A DNA stretch of 64,000 nucleotides from Novosphingobium sp. (GCF_030699305.1 NZ_JAUYNB010000013.1:205090-269089), one strand, 5' to 3'. Positions 1-9,491 are shown, counted from the first letter of the stretch. Program-made: numbers and translations. Notes: generated by a model not told the origin, from the letters alone.

Positions 1-888
1 GCCCACCAGCTCGCCGGACTGATCGGGATTGCCTATGCCGCAACCGCAATGCTGGCGCTCGCCGGGATGGTCGTGGCGCTCGACGCGTATGGTCCGGTTA
101 CCGACAATGCCGGTGGCATTGCCGAAATGGCCGGCCTTGACGATTCGGTCCGTGAAAAGACCGACGCGCTCGACGCGGTGGGCAACACCACCAAGGCTGT
201 GACCAAGGGCTATGCAATCGGCTCGGCGGGGCTTGCCGCGCTGGTGCTGTTCGCGGCCTACACGGCTGACCTCCGGGAGTTCTTCCCGGACCTTGAGGTC
301 AGCTTCAGCCTTGAAAACCCCTATGTCATCGTTGGCCTGCTGCTTGGCGCACTGCTCCCGTATCTGTTCGGTGCGATGGGCATGACCGCCGTGGGGCGTG
401 CAGCTGGTGACGTGGTGCTTGATGTGCGCAACCAGTTCCGGGAAAATCCGGGTATCATGGCTGGCACCAGCCGTCCGGACTATGCCCGCACGGTTGACCT
501 GGTCACGAAGGCGGCGATCAAGGAAATGATCATCCCGTCGCTGCTGCCGGTGCTTGCGCCGATCGTGGTCTACTTCGTGATCGCCGGGGTAGCCGGTGAA
601 GCCAATGGCTTTGCCGCACTGGGGGCGTTGCTGCTGGGCGTGATCGTGGGCGGCTTGTTCGTCGCCATCTCGATGACGTCGGGCGGCGGAGCCTGGGACA
701 ACGCCAAGAAGTATATCGAAGACGGCCATCACGGCGGCAAGGGCAGCGAAGCCCACAAGGCCGCGGTGACCGGTGACACGGTCGGCGATCCTTACAAGGA
801 TACCGCCGGTCCGGCCGTCAACCCGATGATCAAGATCACCAACATCGTCGCGCTGCTGCTGCTCGCGGCGCTGGCCGGGGCACACTGA
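1..888 (+). CDS. hppA: Membrane-bound proton-translocating pyrophosphatase, C-terminal part (5' end outside window)
   Basis: The frame is open from base 1, so the gene starts upstream of the window. The visible 295 codons match the C-terminal half of the H+-PPase family: hydrophobic segments, a DNAGGIAEM motif, and [16 protein letters not shown] at 181-228. The enzyme couples pyrophosphate hydrolysis in the cytoplasm to proton export across the inner membrane. In this family a lysine in the GNTT(K/A)A motif (AAG at 193-195 here) marks the K+-independent class and alanine marks the K+-dependent class, so this enzyme is predicted not to need potassium. The C-terminus keeps the [17 protein letters not shown] signature. 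A strong hairpin follows the stop, so hppA is the last gene of its transcript. Confidence 0.95.
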   Translation, partial: AHQLAGLIGIAYAATAMLALAGMVVALDAYGPVTDNAGGIAEMAGLDDSVREKTDALDAVGNTTKAVTKGYAIGSAGLAALVLFAAYTADLREFFPDLEVSFSLENPYVIVGLLLGALLPYLFGAMGMTAVGRAAGDVVLDVRNQFRENPGIMAGTSRPDYARTVDLVTKAAIKEMIIPSLLPVLAPIVVYFVIAGVAGEANGFAALGALLLGVIVGGLFVAISMTSGGGAWDNAKKYIEDGHHGGKGSEAHKAAVTGDTVGDPYKDTAGPAVNPMIKITNIVALLLLAALAGAH

Positions 889-914
889 CCCCAGCCTGAC
901 ACTGCGGTGACAGC

Positions 915-947
915 AAACCCCGTCCGGAGCGATCCGGGCGGGGTTTT
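915..947 (+). terminator. Intrinsic terminator after hppA
   Basis: A 14-bp stem (left arm 915-928, right arm 933-946) with a GCGA loop and one G-U wobble is followed by T residues. It lies 27 bases after the hppA stop and separates it from the peptidase gene. Confidence 0.85.
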
Positions 948-1053
948 GCTTTGCGGGCAAATGGTTGCCCCCCATTGCGTCAACCGGGTCTTGCGGTAAT
1001 CTGCCGGGCATTGAACCGCCACGTTCGCCGTGGCCGATGGAAGGAAGCATATT

Positions 1054-3135
1054 GTGAAGCTCAAGACTTCGTTGCTCGCCAGCAGCCTGGCCGCACTGGG
1101 CCTGGCACTTGCCGCCCCGGCACTGGCGCAGACCACGCCGGGCGAACCGGTCGCAGCCAAAGTGCCAATGGCCACACTGGCCGAATTGCCTGCGATGTCC
1201 ACGCTGCGCCTGTCGCCCGACGGAACGAAGGCCGCGGTCACGCTGGGTGGCGGGAATGATTATGCTTATGCCGTCCTCGATCTGGTCAATGGCGGCAAGC
1301 CCAAGGTGTTCGCGACGGCCGAAACCTACAAGGAAGCCGGCCAGCGCTCGGTCCAGTCCTATCGCTGGGCAACGAACCGGCATCTGCTGATCACGCTGGG
1401 TTCGCGGGAAAACATTCAGGGCCAGCGCATCGATCTGCGCCGGATCGCGTCGTATGACGTCGAAACCGGTGCGGTCGTCCCGATTGCCTGGCGCGATTCG
1501 ACCGGGGATGCCGGGTCAGTGCTGCATATCGACAAGGAAAATGGCCGTCTCCTGCTGGCCCGGCAGGTCGATACCGGCAACACCGAACTGATGTTCCGTT
1601 ATCGCGTGGAGTGGGTCGATATCGCCACTGGCAAGACGCTGAGCATCGTTCAGCAGCCAAACCCGGTGGTCGGCGGCTGGGCTGCCGATGGCAAAGGCGT
1701 AGTCCGCTGGGGCGGCGCATCGGACCGCGATTCAGGCGAGCAACGCTCGCTTTACCGCTCCAAAGCGGGCGATCCGATCACCACGGTGCAAAAGGTAGTC
1801 GACACCAATTTCACCGGATCAGGAATCGATCCGATCGTGTTCCTGGACGAACCGGACATGGCGATCGTAGCCAGCAACCACGAAGGCTACACCGCCATCT
1901 ACAAGGCCAACCTCAAGACGATGACCATCGTCGGCAAGGTCTTCTCTGCCCCGGATGGGTATGACGCCTCCTCCGCCATTGCGAACGAGCGCGAGAACGG
2001 AATCATCGGGTTCACTTACACCACCGATCGCCCCCGCCAGAAGTTTGTCGACGCCAAACTGAAGGCAGTCCAGGGTTTCCTTGAGGAAAGCTTCGGCGAA
2101 GGCAACGCCACCATCGTTTCCACCAACGACGGCGATACCAAACTGATTGTCTCGCTTGCACGGCCCGACCAGTTGAACTCCTATTATCTCTACGATGTGC
2201 CGACCGGCCAGATGCAATTGATCGGGCATGAGAATGCACAGATCAAGGACGGGCGGATGAACCCGGTCGAGGCGATCCGCTACAAGGCCAGCGACGGGCT
2301 GGAAATCGAGGCTGTGGTAACCCGTCCGCGCCTGCGCGCGGGTCAAGGCAAGCTACCGGTCGTGGTACTCACTCACGGCGGCCCGTATGGCGTGCGCGAC
2401 AACGCCGAATACGATCAATGGGCGCAGTCCATCGCCGAACAGGGCTATGTCGTGATCCAGCCGAACTATCGCGGTTCGGGCGGTTACGGCACCGAGTTCG
2501 TCAAGAAAGGCCGCCAGGACGGGTTCGGCACCCGGATGCAGGACGACCTCAACGATGTGATCGACCATCTGGCCGCCAAGGGTGAGATCGACCCGAACCG
2601 CGCCTGCATGATGGGCTGGTCATACGGCGGTTATGCCTCCGCCCGTGCCGCCCAGCGCGATCCGCAGCGCTGGAAGTGCACGGTCGCAGGAGCCGGCGTC
2701 TATGATCTGCCGATGATGCGCGATTACGACAAGGCCTACCTCGGCTCATTCGGCGCGAACTATCTGGCCAAGGGGGCCAACTCGCTCGGCGATGTGTCAC
2801 CGGCTTTGCAGACCCGGACCAAATGGTCGCCAATCCTCGTCGTCCACGGCGTGCGCGATCCGCGCGTGCCGATTGCCCAGGGCCGGACGCTGGCATCGCG
2901 GTTGCGCTCATCGGGCAAACAGGAGGGCGTTGAATTCGCCTATATCGAACAGCCGAAAAATGGCCACTACGGCAACTTCTTCACCAAGGAGGAGCGGCTG
3001 GAATGGCTGGGCGGCGCGGCGGCGTGGATGGACCGGTTCAACCCGGCCTACATCCCCGGCGATGCCGATTTCGCCAAAAAGCCCGCAGCTGACCCCGCCG
3101 TAACCACGATGGCCCAGCGGCTGTTCACCCGGTAG
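1054..3135 (+). CDS. Exported S9-family peptidase (acylaminoacyl/dipeptidyl peptidase type)
   Basis: The protein has 693 residues. I chose the GTG at 1054 because GGAAGGA at 1039-1045 is well spaced from it and the N-terminus is then a clean signal peptide (MKLKTSLLAS..., cut after ALA). An earlier GTG at 1030 is less likely. The first ~400 residues are a beta-propeller-like region starting LAELPAMSTLRLSPDGTKAA. The C-terminal ~270 residues are an alpha/beta hydrolase with nucleophile Ser523 in GWSYGG, Asp602 in VHGVRDPRVP and His638 in KNGHYG. It probably cleaves peptides in the periplasm. A second S9 enzyme, of the prolyl oligopeptidase subfamily, lies at 9620-11833. The exact substrate cannot be read from sequence. 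Confidence 0.9.
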   Translation: MKLKTSLLASSLAALGLALAAPALAQTTPGEPVAAKVPMATLAELPAMSTLRLSPDGTKAAVTLGGGNDYAYAVLDLVNGGKPKVFATAETYKEAGQRSVQSYRWATNRHLLITLGSRENIQGQRIDLRRIASYDVETGAVVPIAWRDSTGDAGSVLHIDKENGRLLLARQVDTGNTELMFRYRVEWVDIATGKTLSIVQQPNPVVGGWAADGKGVVRWGGASDRDSGEQRSLYRSKAGDPITTVQKVVDTNFTGSGIDPIVFLDEPDMAIVASNHEGYTAIYKANLKTMTIVGKVFSAPDGYDASSAIANERENGIIGFTYTTDRPRQKFVDAKLKAVQGFLEESFGEGNATIVSTNDGDTKLIVSLARPDQLNSYYLYDVPTGQMQLIGHENAQIKDGRMNPVEAIRYKASDGLEIEAVVTRPRLRAGQGKLPVVVLTHGGPYGVRDNAEYDQWAQSIAEQGYVVIQPNYRGSGGYGTEFVKKGRQDGFGTRMQDDLNDVIDHLAAKGEIDPNRACMMGWSYGGYASARAAQRDPQRWKCTVAGAGVYDLPMMRDYDKAYLGSFGANYLAKGANSLGDVSPALQTRTKWSPILVVHGVRDPRVPIAQGRTLASRLRSSGKQEGVEFAYIEQPKNGHYGNFFTKEERLEWLGGAAAWMDRFNPAYIPGDADFAKKPAADPAVTTMAQRLFTR

Positions 3136-3217
3136 GTTCCTGCGCGTTAGCCATTCCTTGGCATTTCAACGTTAAACCCCCCTTGCGGCGGCGCTGGTTC
3201 CGCCGCTGCAAGGGGTA

Positions 3218-4399
3218 ATGATCGTGGCAACGCAGGCCTTGCGCGCACCGCTGGCCGAACCGCAGCAGGAAGCCGCGGCGATACCCTTGCCTGCGCCGAT
3301 CATGCGGACTGCCAGCTGGTCCAGCTTCGATGCCCCCGATGCCCGCGCAGCCTGGGACAAGCTCGCCCAGCGAGCGAGCGAGCCGAACCCGTTTTTCGAA
3401 AGCTGGTATCTGCTTCCTGCCCTGCGCACGCAGGATCCCGACCAGTCCGTAACCCTGCTGTGCGCCGAACAGAACGGCGCGCTGATCGGGTTGCTGCCAA
3501 TCCGGCTTGAGCGGCGCTATTACCAGCGCCCGGTCCCGCACCTCGCCAGCTGGCACCATCCCAACTGTTTCCTGGGCGCACCGCTGGTGGCCGCCGGGCA
3601 GGAGCGGCCGTTCTGGCAGGCGCTGCTGGAATGGGCGGACCGCAACCCTGGCTCCGGACTGTTCCTGCACCTGCCCCAACTGCCGCTGGCCGGGCCGCTC
3701 TATGCGGCCCTGATCGATGAACTGCGAGCGCAAGGCCGCTTTGCCGCACTGGTTCACCGCGAGGACCGCGCGATGCTTGCGTCGGACCTGTCGGCCGACG
3801 CTTATCTCGAAGCGGCGCTATCCGGCAAAAAGCGCAAGGAACTGCGCCGCCAGTTCGCCCGCCTGTCCGAACTGGGCGACATCCAGTTCGAACGCCGCAC
3901 CGATGCCGCCGGACTGGAGCGCTGGGTCGATGACTTTCTGGCGCTGGAGCATTCCGGCTGGAAGGGCGCCGCAGGCTCCGCACTTGCTTCGCACCACGCC
4001 ACCACCCTGCTGTTCCGAGAGGGGCTGGCCGGGGCCGCCGCGCATGGCCGGCTTGAGCGGTTGACCTTGACGCTGGACGGCGAGCCGATTGCGATGCTGG
4101 CCAGTTTCCTTACCCCGCCCGGCGCATTCAGTTACAAGACCGCGTTCGACGAACGGTTCTCCCGCTTTTCCCCCGGCGTCCTGCTCCAGCGCGAAAACCT
4201 CGCCATGCTGGATCACCCCGCAGTTCGCTGGACCGATAGTTGCGCCGCGGCCGATCATCCGATGATCGACCACATCTGGCGCGAACGCCGCGCCATCGGC
4301 CGCGTTTCCATTGCCATCGGCGGCCCGCTGCGCCGCTTCGCCTTCCGTCTCATCGCCAAGGCCGAACTCGGCCGCAATCCTGCTGGACTAACGCCATGA
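3218..4399 (+). CDS. GNAT/FemAB-like acyltransferase (CelD/BcsL-like)
   Basis: The protein has 393 residues and no signal peptide. The middle (SGKKRKELRRQFARLSELGD, then LERWVDDFLALEHSGWKG) and the end (EPIAMLASFLTPPGAFSYKTAFDERFSRFSPGVLL) are typical of the duplicated acetyltransferase fold annotated as 'cellulose biosynthesis protein CelD' or GNAT domain 6, which includes peptidoglycan and lipid aminoacyl/acyltransferases. The substrate is unknown. The stop overlaps the next start by ATGA (4396-4399), so the two genes are translationally coupled and probably act together. The start ATG has a purine-rich AAGGGG just upstream, though the spacing is short. Confidence 0.8.
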   Translation: MIVATQALRAPLAEPQQEAAAIPLPAPIMRTASWSSFDAPDARAAWDKLAQRASEPNPFFESWYLLPALRTQDPDQSVTLLCAEQNGALIGLLPIRLERRYYQRPVPHLASWHHPNCFLGAPLVAAGQERPFWQALLEWADRNPGSGLFLHLPQLPLAGPLYAALIDELRAQGRFAALVHREDRAMLASDLSADAYLEAALSGKKRKELRRQFARLSELGDIQFERRTDAAGLERWVDDFLALEHSGWKGAAGSALASHHATTLLFREGLAGAAAHGRLERLTLTLDGEPIAMLASFLTPPGAFSYKTAFDERFSRFSPGVLLQRENLAMLDHPAVRWTDSCAAADHPMIDHIWRERRAIGRVSIAIGGPLRRFAFRLIAKAELGRNPAGLTP

Positions 4400-5235
4400 C
4401 TGTGTTTTCCCCCGACGACCGCGCAACCTTTGCCGCAAACTATCCCGAAGCCCCGCACAAGCTGACGCACCGATTGGGCCTGCATCCGTTGCTGGAACTG
4501 GATGCGCTGGCCCGTCTGGCCGAGGCGCTTCCTGAAACATCGATTGAATACAACAAGGCCGACTTGCCGCTGGGGATCGATGGCAAGCCCGCCCCGACCG
4601 GCATTCCGATCGGCGAAACGATCCGCCGGATCGAGCAGACCGGCAGCTGGGCCGCGCTCAAGAACATTGAGCAAGTGCCGGAATATGCGGCGCTGCTGGC
4701 CGAGTTGCTGGCCGAAATTCGCCCGGAGATCGAGGCCAGGACCGGGCGGATGCTCAAGACCCAGGCGTTTGTCTTCATCACCTCTCCCGGCGGGGTGACG
4801 CCGTATCATTTCGATCCGGAACACAACATCCTGCTTCAGATCCGGGGCAGCAAGGTGATGACCCAGTTCCCGGCCGGGGATGCGAACTATGCCCCGGATG
4901 AGGTCCATGAAACCTATCACACCGGCGGCGGGCGCGAGCTGGTCTGGCGGGACGATCTGGCTGCGGGTGGGCGCGAATTCGCCCTGTCCTCTGGCGAGGC
5001 ACTGTTTGTGCCGGTGATGGCCCCGCATTTCGTGCGCAACGGCGCTGAACCGTCCGTCTCGCTCTCGATCACCTGGCGTTCCGAATGGAGCTTTGCCGAG
5101 GCGGATGCGCGGGCGTTCAATTCCGTGCTGCGCCGGATCGGGCTGCGGCCGCGCAGCACCGGGCGCTGGCCGCACGACAACCGCGCCAAGGCGCTGGGCT
5201 GGCGAGTGATCCGCAAGCTGCGCGGGCAGGCCTGA
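4396..5235 (+). CDS. Cupin-like/JmjC-type protein, probable Fe(II)/2-oxoglutarate oxygenase
   Basis: The protein has 279 residues and starts at the ATG overlapping the previous stop. The centre has the metal-binding triad of cupin_8/JmjC proteins: His138 and Asp140 in PYHFDPEHN and His211 in APHFVRNG, with a conserved LLQIRGSKVM strand between. These residues fit binding of Fe(II) and a 2-oxoglutarate-dependent hydroxylase. Related bacterial proteins are sometimes annotated as transcriptional regulators, but no DNA-binding domain is visible. Coupling to the acyltransferase suggests the two modify the same cell-surface molecule or protein; that is inference. Confidence 0.75.
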   Translation: MTVFSPDDRATFAANYPEAPHKLTHRLGLHPLLELDALARLAEALPETSIEYNKADLPLGIDGKPAPTGIPIGETIRRIEQTGSWAALKNIEQVPEYAALLAELLAEIRPEIEARTGRMLKTQAFVFITSPGGVTPYHFDPEHNILLQIRGSKVMTQFPAGDANYAPDEVHETYHTGGGRELVWRDDLAAGGREFALSSGEALFVPVMAPHFVRNGAEPSVSLSITWRSEWSFAEADARAFNSVLRRIGLRPRSTGRWPHDNRAKALGWRVIRKLRGQA

Positions 5236-5277
5236 CCGGCACAAGGTTGACGGCCACCGCCCTGCACCGCAAAGGGC

Positions 5278-6174
5278 ATGGCGATGGAACAAGCACAACC
5301 CACCCCCGAAGAACTGGTCCGCTGGCTGGTCAAGCTGCTCGACGTGAAACCGGGCGAGGATGGCCACTTTGCCGGTCGGCGCAAGTGGGGCGGCGTGGGC
5401 CGCGTATTTGGCGGGCAAGTGATTGCCCAGGCGCTTGCCTCCGCCGAACGGACCGTGCCGGATGACCGCCCGGTCCATTCGCTCCACGCCTATTTCCTGC
5501 GCGGCGGGAACGAGGACCACGAGATCGATTTCAAGGTCGAGCGCGACCTCGATGGTGGCAGCTTTTCAAACCGCCGGGTCGTCGCCAGCCAGCAGGACAA
5601 GCCGATCCTCAACCTGGTCGCCTCGTTCCATCGGCGCGAACCGGGGGTTCACCATCAGGACGCCATGCCCGACGTGCCGCGCCCCGACGATCTGCCGAGC
5701 GAGGCCGACCTGCGGCGCGAATTCCTGCATCTCGTGCCCGAAGACAGGCGCGCGCAAATGATCGCCCCGCGTCCGATCGAGCAGCGCCCGGTCGAAAAGC
5801 GGCACTGGATGGGAGCCGAACCAAGCCCGCCGCTCAGCCATACCTGGTTCCGCGCCTGCGCCCGCCTGCCGGACGATCCGAAGATCCACCGCGCGGTACT
5901 GGCCTATGCCAGCGATATGTCCCTGCTGGGTACCTGCACCCTGCCCCACGGCATGTCATGGACCGTGGGCAACGTGATGGGCGTCAGCCTGGACCACGCC
6001 GTGTGGTTTCATGACGATTTCCGCGCCGACGAATGGCTGCTCTACGCCACCGATAGCCCTTGGGCCGGCGGCGCACGCGGGATGAACCGTGGCCGCATTT
6101 ATACGGCAGATGGCCGCCTGGTCGCTGAAACAGCGCAGGAAGGCCTGATCCGCGAGATCAAGTCCAAAGTCTGA
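5278..6174 (+). CDS. tesB: Acyl-CoA thioesterase II
   Basis: The protein has 298 residues, close to the family length of about 290. It is a double hot-dog thioesterase that hydrolyses medium- to long-chain acyl-CoA in the cytoplasm. The N-terminal half has GRVFGGQVIAQAL and HSLHAYFLRGG. The C-terminal half has Asp213 in YASDMSLLGT and Gln287 in AETAQEGLIR, matching the catalytic Asp and Gln known from E. coli TesB. ATG codons at 5278 and 5284 are both possible starts. It lies 42 bases after the cupin-like gene on the same strand and converges with uvrC 6 bases further on. Confidence 0.93.
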   Translation: MAMEQAQPTPEELVRWLVKLLDVKPGEDGHFAGRRKWGGVGRVFGGQVIAQALASAERTVPDDRPVHSLHAYFLRGGNEDHEIDFKVERDLDGGSFSNRRVVASQQDKPILNLVASFHRREPGVHHQDAMPDVPRPDDLPSEADLRREFLHLVPEDRRAQMIAPRPIEQRPVEKRHWMGAEPSPPLSHTWFRACARLPDDPKIHRAVLAYASDMSLLGTCTLPHGMSWTVGNVMGVSLDHAVWFHDDFRADEWLLYATDSPWAGGARGMNRGRIYTADGRLVAETAQEGLIREIKSKV

Positions 6175-6180
6175 GCCACC

Positions 6181-8118
6181 TCACCCGCCGGGGTGGTAGA
6201 AATCATACACGGTCTGCGCCACTGCGGCGCTGACGCCAGGGGCGCATTGCAGGTCTTCCAATGCGGCGGCGCGGACTTTTCCGGCGGTACCGAAATGCAG
6301 CAAAAGCGCGCGTTTGCGGGCCGGTCCGATGCCTGGAATCTCGTCCAGTGGACTCGCGATGATCGCGCGGCTGCGCTTGTCGCGGTGCGCGCCAATGACG
6401 AAGCGGTGGACCTCGTCGCGCAGGCGCTGGAGGTGGAACAGCAGCGGTGAGTTGACCGGCAGCGTCTTTTCGCGGCCATCGGCGAAGTGAAACACTTCGC
6501 GCCCTTCGCGCCCGTGGTTCGGCCCCTTGGCGATGGCGATGAGCGGCACATCCTCGATCCCAAGCTCCTCCAAGGTGTCCTTGACGGCACTCATCTGGCC
6601 CTTGCCGCCATCGATCAGCACCAGATCAGGCCACTGCCCGCCGTCGCGGTCCGGATCCTCATCCTGCGCCCGCGCGAACCGCCGTCCCATCACCTCGCGC
6701 ATCATCGCATAGTCATCACCGGCCGCTTCAGGCTGCTTGATGTTCCATTTGCGATACTGGCCCTTGATGAAGCCCTCTGCCCCCGCAACCACCATCGCCC
6801 CGACCGCGTTGGTGCCCTGGATATGACTGTTGTCGTAAACCTCGATCCGTTGTGGCGGTTCGGGTAGTTCCAAAAATTCGGCCAGTTCACGATTGAGCTT
6901 GGCCTTGCTGCCGCTTTCGGCCTGCCGCCGCTCCAGCGCCTCGACCGCGTTGCGTTCGGCCTGCGCCATCAGGCGGCGGCGATCGCCGCGTTGCGGCACC
7001 GATATTTCGACTTTGCCGCCCGCCGCCACCGCCAGCGCCTCGGCCAGCAGATCACCCTCGGGCAGCTCGCGGTCGATCAGGATCGTGCGCGGCGGGGGCA
7101 CTTCCTCATAGAACTGGGCAAGGAAGCTGGTCAGCACTTCGGCTTCGTCCAGCCCGTCGGTATGGCTGGGGAAGAACGCGCGGTGGCCCCAGTTCTGACC
7201 GCCACGAATGAAGAACGCCTGCACCCCGAACTGGCCGTTCGCCTGCGCAATGCCGAAGACGTCGGCATTGCCAACCCCCTCGGCATTGATCGCCTGGCTG
7301 CCCTGGATGAACGTCGCGGCGCGCAGCCGGTCACGCAGCATCGCGGCGCGCTCGTAATCCAGCGCTGCGGCCGCGGCCTGCATCTGCGCTTCGATCTTTG
7401 TCTGCACGGCCGAGCTTTTGCCGCCGAGGAAGTCCTTCGCCTCGCCCACCAGTTCGGCATAAGCCGCAGGATCGATCCGGCCGACGCACGGCGCGCTGCA
7501 CCGCTTTATCTGGTAGAGCAGGCACGGCCGGTCGCGCCGGCTGAAAAAGCTGTCGGTGCAGCTGCGCAGCAGGAACAGCTTTTGCAGCGCGTTGATCGTG
7601 GTGTTGACGCTGCCCGCGCTGGCGAAGGGGCCGTAATAGTTACCCTTCGCCTTGCGCGCGCCGCGATGCTTGGTGATCCGGGGAAAGTCATGCTCGGCCC
7701 GCAGCAGGATGAACGGGAAGCTTTTGTCATCACGCAGCAGCACGTTGTAGGGCGGGCGATAACGCTTGATCAGCTGCGCTTCGAGCAGCAGCGCCTCGGC
7801 CTCGGAATTGGTGGTGACGATTGTCATCGACCGCGTCTGGCTGACCATCCGCTTGATCCGCAGCGGCAGCCGGTCAACCTGGGTATAGTTCGTCACCCGG
7901 TTCTTCAGCGCCCGCGCCTTGCCGACATAGAGCACATCGCCGCGCGCATCGAGCATCCGGTAAACCCCCGGCTGCGGCTTCAACGTAGCCACCACTTCGC
8001 GGATCGCCGCCAGCCCCGCCGCAAGGTCCGGCTGACTACCGGTCATCGTGAAGGTTGCCTGCCCTTCGTTGAAGCGGTCACCACTTTGCCGGTCAGGAGG
8101 GGTCGGATTGCGGGGCAT
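6181..8118 (-). CDS. uvrC: Excinuclease ABC subunit C
   Basis: UvrC makes the two incisions in UvrABC nucleotide excision repair. It has a GIY-YIG nuclease domain (PGVYRMLDARGDVLYVGKAR, about residues 50-75), a UVR motif (QMQAAAAALDYERAAMLRD), the RNase H-like C-terminal nuclease (VYDNSHIQGTNAVGAMVV, then LVLIDGGKGQ) and a terminal HhH region (LDEIPGIGPARKRALL). I set the start at the ATG at 8118 (645 residues), because homologues begin a short distance before DRFNEGQATF; an in-frame ATG at 8211 would add 31 atypical residues. No strong ribosome binding site decides between them. The gene converges with tesB. Confidence 0.93.
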   Translation of the reverse strand: MPRNPTPPDRQSGDRFNEGQATFTMTGSQPDLAAGLAAIREVVATLKPQPGVYRMLDARGDVLYVGKARALKNRVTNYTQVDRLPLRIKRMVSQTRSMTIVTTNSEAEALLLEAQLIKRYRPPYNVLLRDDKSFPFILLRAEHDFPRITKHRGARKAKGNYYGPFASAGSVNTTINALQKLFLLRSCTDSFFSRRDRPCLLYQIKRCSAPCVGRIDPAAYAELVGEAKDFLGGKSSAVQTKIEAQMQAAAAALDYERAAMLRDRLRAATFIQGSQAINAEGVGNADVFGIAQANGQFGVQAFFIRGGQNWGHRAFFPSHTDGLDEAEVLTSFLAQFYEEVPPPRTILIDRELPEGDLLAEALAVAAGGKVEISVPQRGDRRRLMAQAERNAVEALERRQAESGSKAKLNRELAEFLELPEPPQRIEVYDNSHIQGTNAVGAMVVAGAEGFIKGQYRKWNIKQPEAAGDDYAMMREVMGRRFARAQDEDPDRDGGQWPDLVLIDGGKGQMSAVKDTLEELGIEDVPLIAIAKGPNHGREGREVFHFADGREKTLPVNSPLLFHLQRLRDEVHRFVIGAHRDKRSRAIIASPLDEIPGIGPARKRALLLHFGTAGKVRAAALEDLQCAPGVSAAVAQTVYDFYHPGG

Positions 8119-8267
8119 CAGCGCCAGATAAGCGTTCCCCGGCCAGCACGGAAGCAGGGAGTTGGGGCTATCCCCACCCGATTGGCGCGACATTGCGATC
8201 ACGCCGGACATAACACGGGCCGCGCATCAGGTGATACGCAGCCCGGTCCAGCTATTCTTGTTTGCGA

Positions 8268-8789
8268 CTAGAGCGCGCGCCCGTCGATATTGACGTTGCG
8301 GATCCGGCCATCGCCATCGACCGTGCAACTGAACGACCCGCCGCCAGTCGCCCGGCCCTGCACGCGCCAGCCATCGCCTTCGCGCGCCACGCTATCGACG
8401 GTGTCAATCCGCGTGCTGCCGCGCGACACTTCATCGCGGCAGCGATTCACCGCGCTGTCGATCCCCGTGCCTTCGCGCCATTCAGGGCGATCGTCGGAGT
8501 TGTAATTGCCCGAATTGCCGCGCTGGTAATCATCCGCCGGATAGCGGTAATCCGGTTCGGCGCGGCGCTGGTCTTTCTTTGCTTTGGTCGATGCGCTGGC
8601 AATCGCCGCAATCGCGCCGATGATCAGCACTCCGGCAAAAATATCGCCCGCGTCGACCCGGTCATGCTGGTAGTGCCGACCCCAGTTGCCACCGCCCCAG
8701 CGATCGCGCGCCTGTGCGGGGGTTGCCGCAATCGAAACAGTTGCCACAGCTGCCAGCACGGCAGCCACACGCGAAACCTTGCGTCCCAT
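8268..8789 (-). CDS. Secreted protein of unknown function (paralogue 1 of a tandem pair)
   Basis: The protein has 173 residues. The start at 8789 is supported by GGAGGG eight bases upstream and by the signal peptide it creates (MGRKVSRVAAVLAAVATVSI..., ending PAQA). A short glycine/alanine-rich hydrophobic stretch (DIFAGVLIIGAIAAIASAS) follows. A polar Asp/Tyr/Arg-rich linker leads to a C-terminal domain with two cysteines (VNRCRDE and SFSCTVD) that could form a disulfide. The next gene upstream, 8910-9491, has the same layout, so they are paralogues. I do not recognise a function; such pairs of small envelope proteins occur in sphingomonads. Confidence 0.8.
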   Translation of the reverse strand: MGRKVSRVAAVLAAVATVSIAATPAQARDRWGGGNWGRHYQHDRVDAGDIFAGVLIIGAIAAIASASTKAKKDQRRAEPDYRYPADDYQRGNSGNYNSDDRPEWREGTGIDSAVNRCRDEVSRGSTRIDTVDSVAREGDGWRVQGRATGGGSFSCTVDGDGRIRNVNIDGRAL

Positions 8790-8909
8790 TTGCAAGACCC
8801 TCCGGCGGCGCCCCGACCCATGCCGGGGACTCGTAACCGCCACATTCTGTTGTCGCGCCTAGGCGGTCCAGGCTTTCAACTGCCTGAACCGCCCATCGCG
8901 ATCATCTTA

Positions 8910-9491
8910 TCAGAGGCCGCGAATACCGCTGTAGTCGATATCGACCACCCGGCCGCGTTCGACCCTGCACTTGAACGAGCCGCTGTCGTAGCCGCGCAAG
9001 TTCGAGTTCCAGCCACGGTAGTCGTTACCCCAACCCCGGCCATAATTGCCGTCGTTGGCGCGCCAGCCGCGGGAGTTGGTGTTCACCGCGATCCGGCCCC
9101 GCACTTCGTAGCCATAACGGGTTTCCCTGACCTGACGAATGTCGGTCACATCGGCCCGGCCATAGCTGTAGCGGCTTGCACCGCGCTCGGCGGCATTGAC
9201 GCACTGCTCTACGGCACTGCGCGGGCTGCCGCCCCAGCGGGTGTCGCGATCGTAACCGGCCCGGCCGTAGCGGTAATCGTCGTAACGGGTGTCATAGCGA
9301 TCACCTCGCCCCGCCGATGCGGCAACTGCGGCGATTCCACCGATAACCAGCGCGCCGGCAATGATCTCACCTGCGCTTACCCCGTCCCGATGGTTGCGAT
9401 CACGGCTGTCAGCAAAGGCCGGGGTGGCCGAGGAAACCGCCATCGCGCCCGCCGCGATGGTGCCGACAAGTGCTTTGGACATGGTCTTCAT
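8910..9491 (-). CDS. Secreted protein of unknown function (paralogue 2 of a tandem pair)
   Basis: The protein has 193 residues. The start at 9491 has AAGGA at good spacing; the ATG at 9500 lies directly on that Shine-Dalgarno and is less likely. A signal peptide ends at PAFA. Then come DGVSAGEIIAGALVIGGIAAVAASAG, a Tyr/Arg/Asp-rich low-complexity linker, and a C-terminal domain with cysteines in VEQCVNAAERG and SFKCRVERG. The domain order and spacing match the neighbour at 8268-8789. The function is unknown; a periplasmic or surface role is inferred from the signal peptide. Confidence 0.8.
   Translation of the reverse strand: MKTMSKALVGTIAAGAMAVSSATPAFADSRDRNHRDGVSAGEIIAGALVIGGIAAVAASAGRGDRYDTRYDDYRYGRAGYDRDTRWGGSPRSAVEQCVNAAERGASRYSYGRADVTDIRQVRETRYGYEVRGRIAVNTNSRGWRANDGNYGRGWGNDYRGWNSNLRGYDSGSFKCRVERGRVVDIDYSGIRGL

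Noticed and set aside
4255..5520. 421-codon minus-strand open frame over the cupin-like gene
   Set aside because: It overlaps the GNAT, cupin and TesB genes and shows no family signature.
8119..8211. 31-residue N-terminal extension of UvrC
   Set aside because: It has no similarity to UvrC homologues, and an internal ATG gives a normal start.
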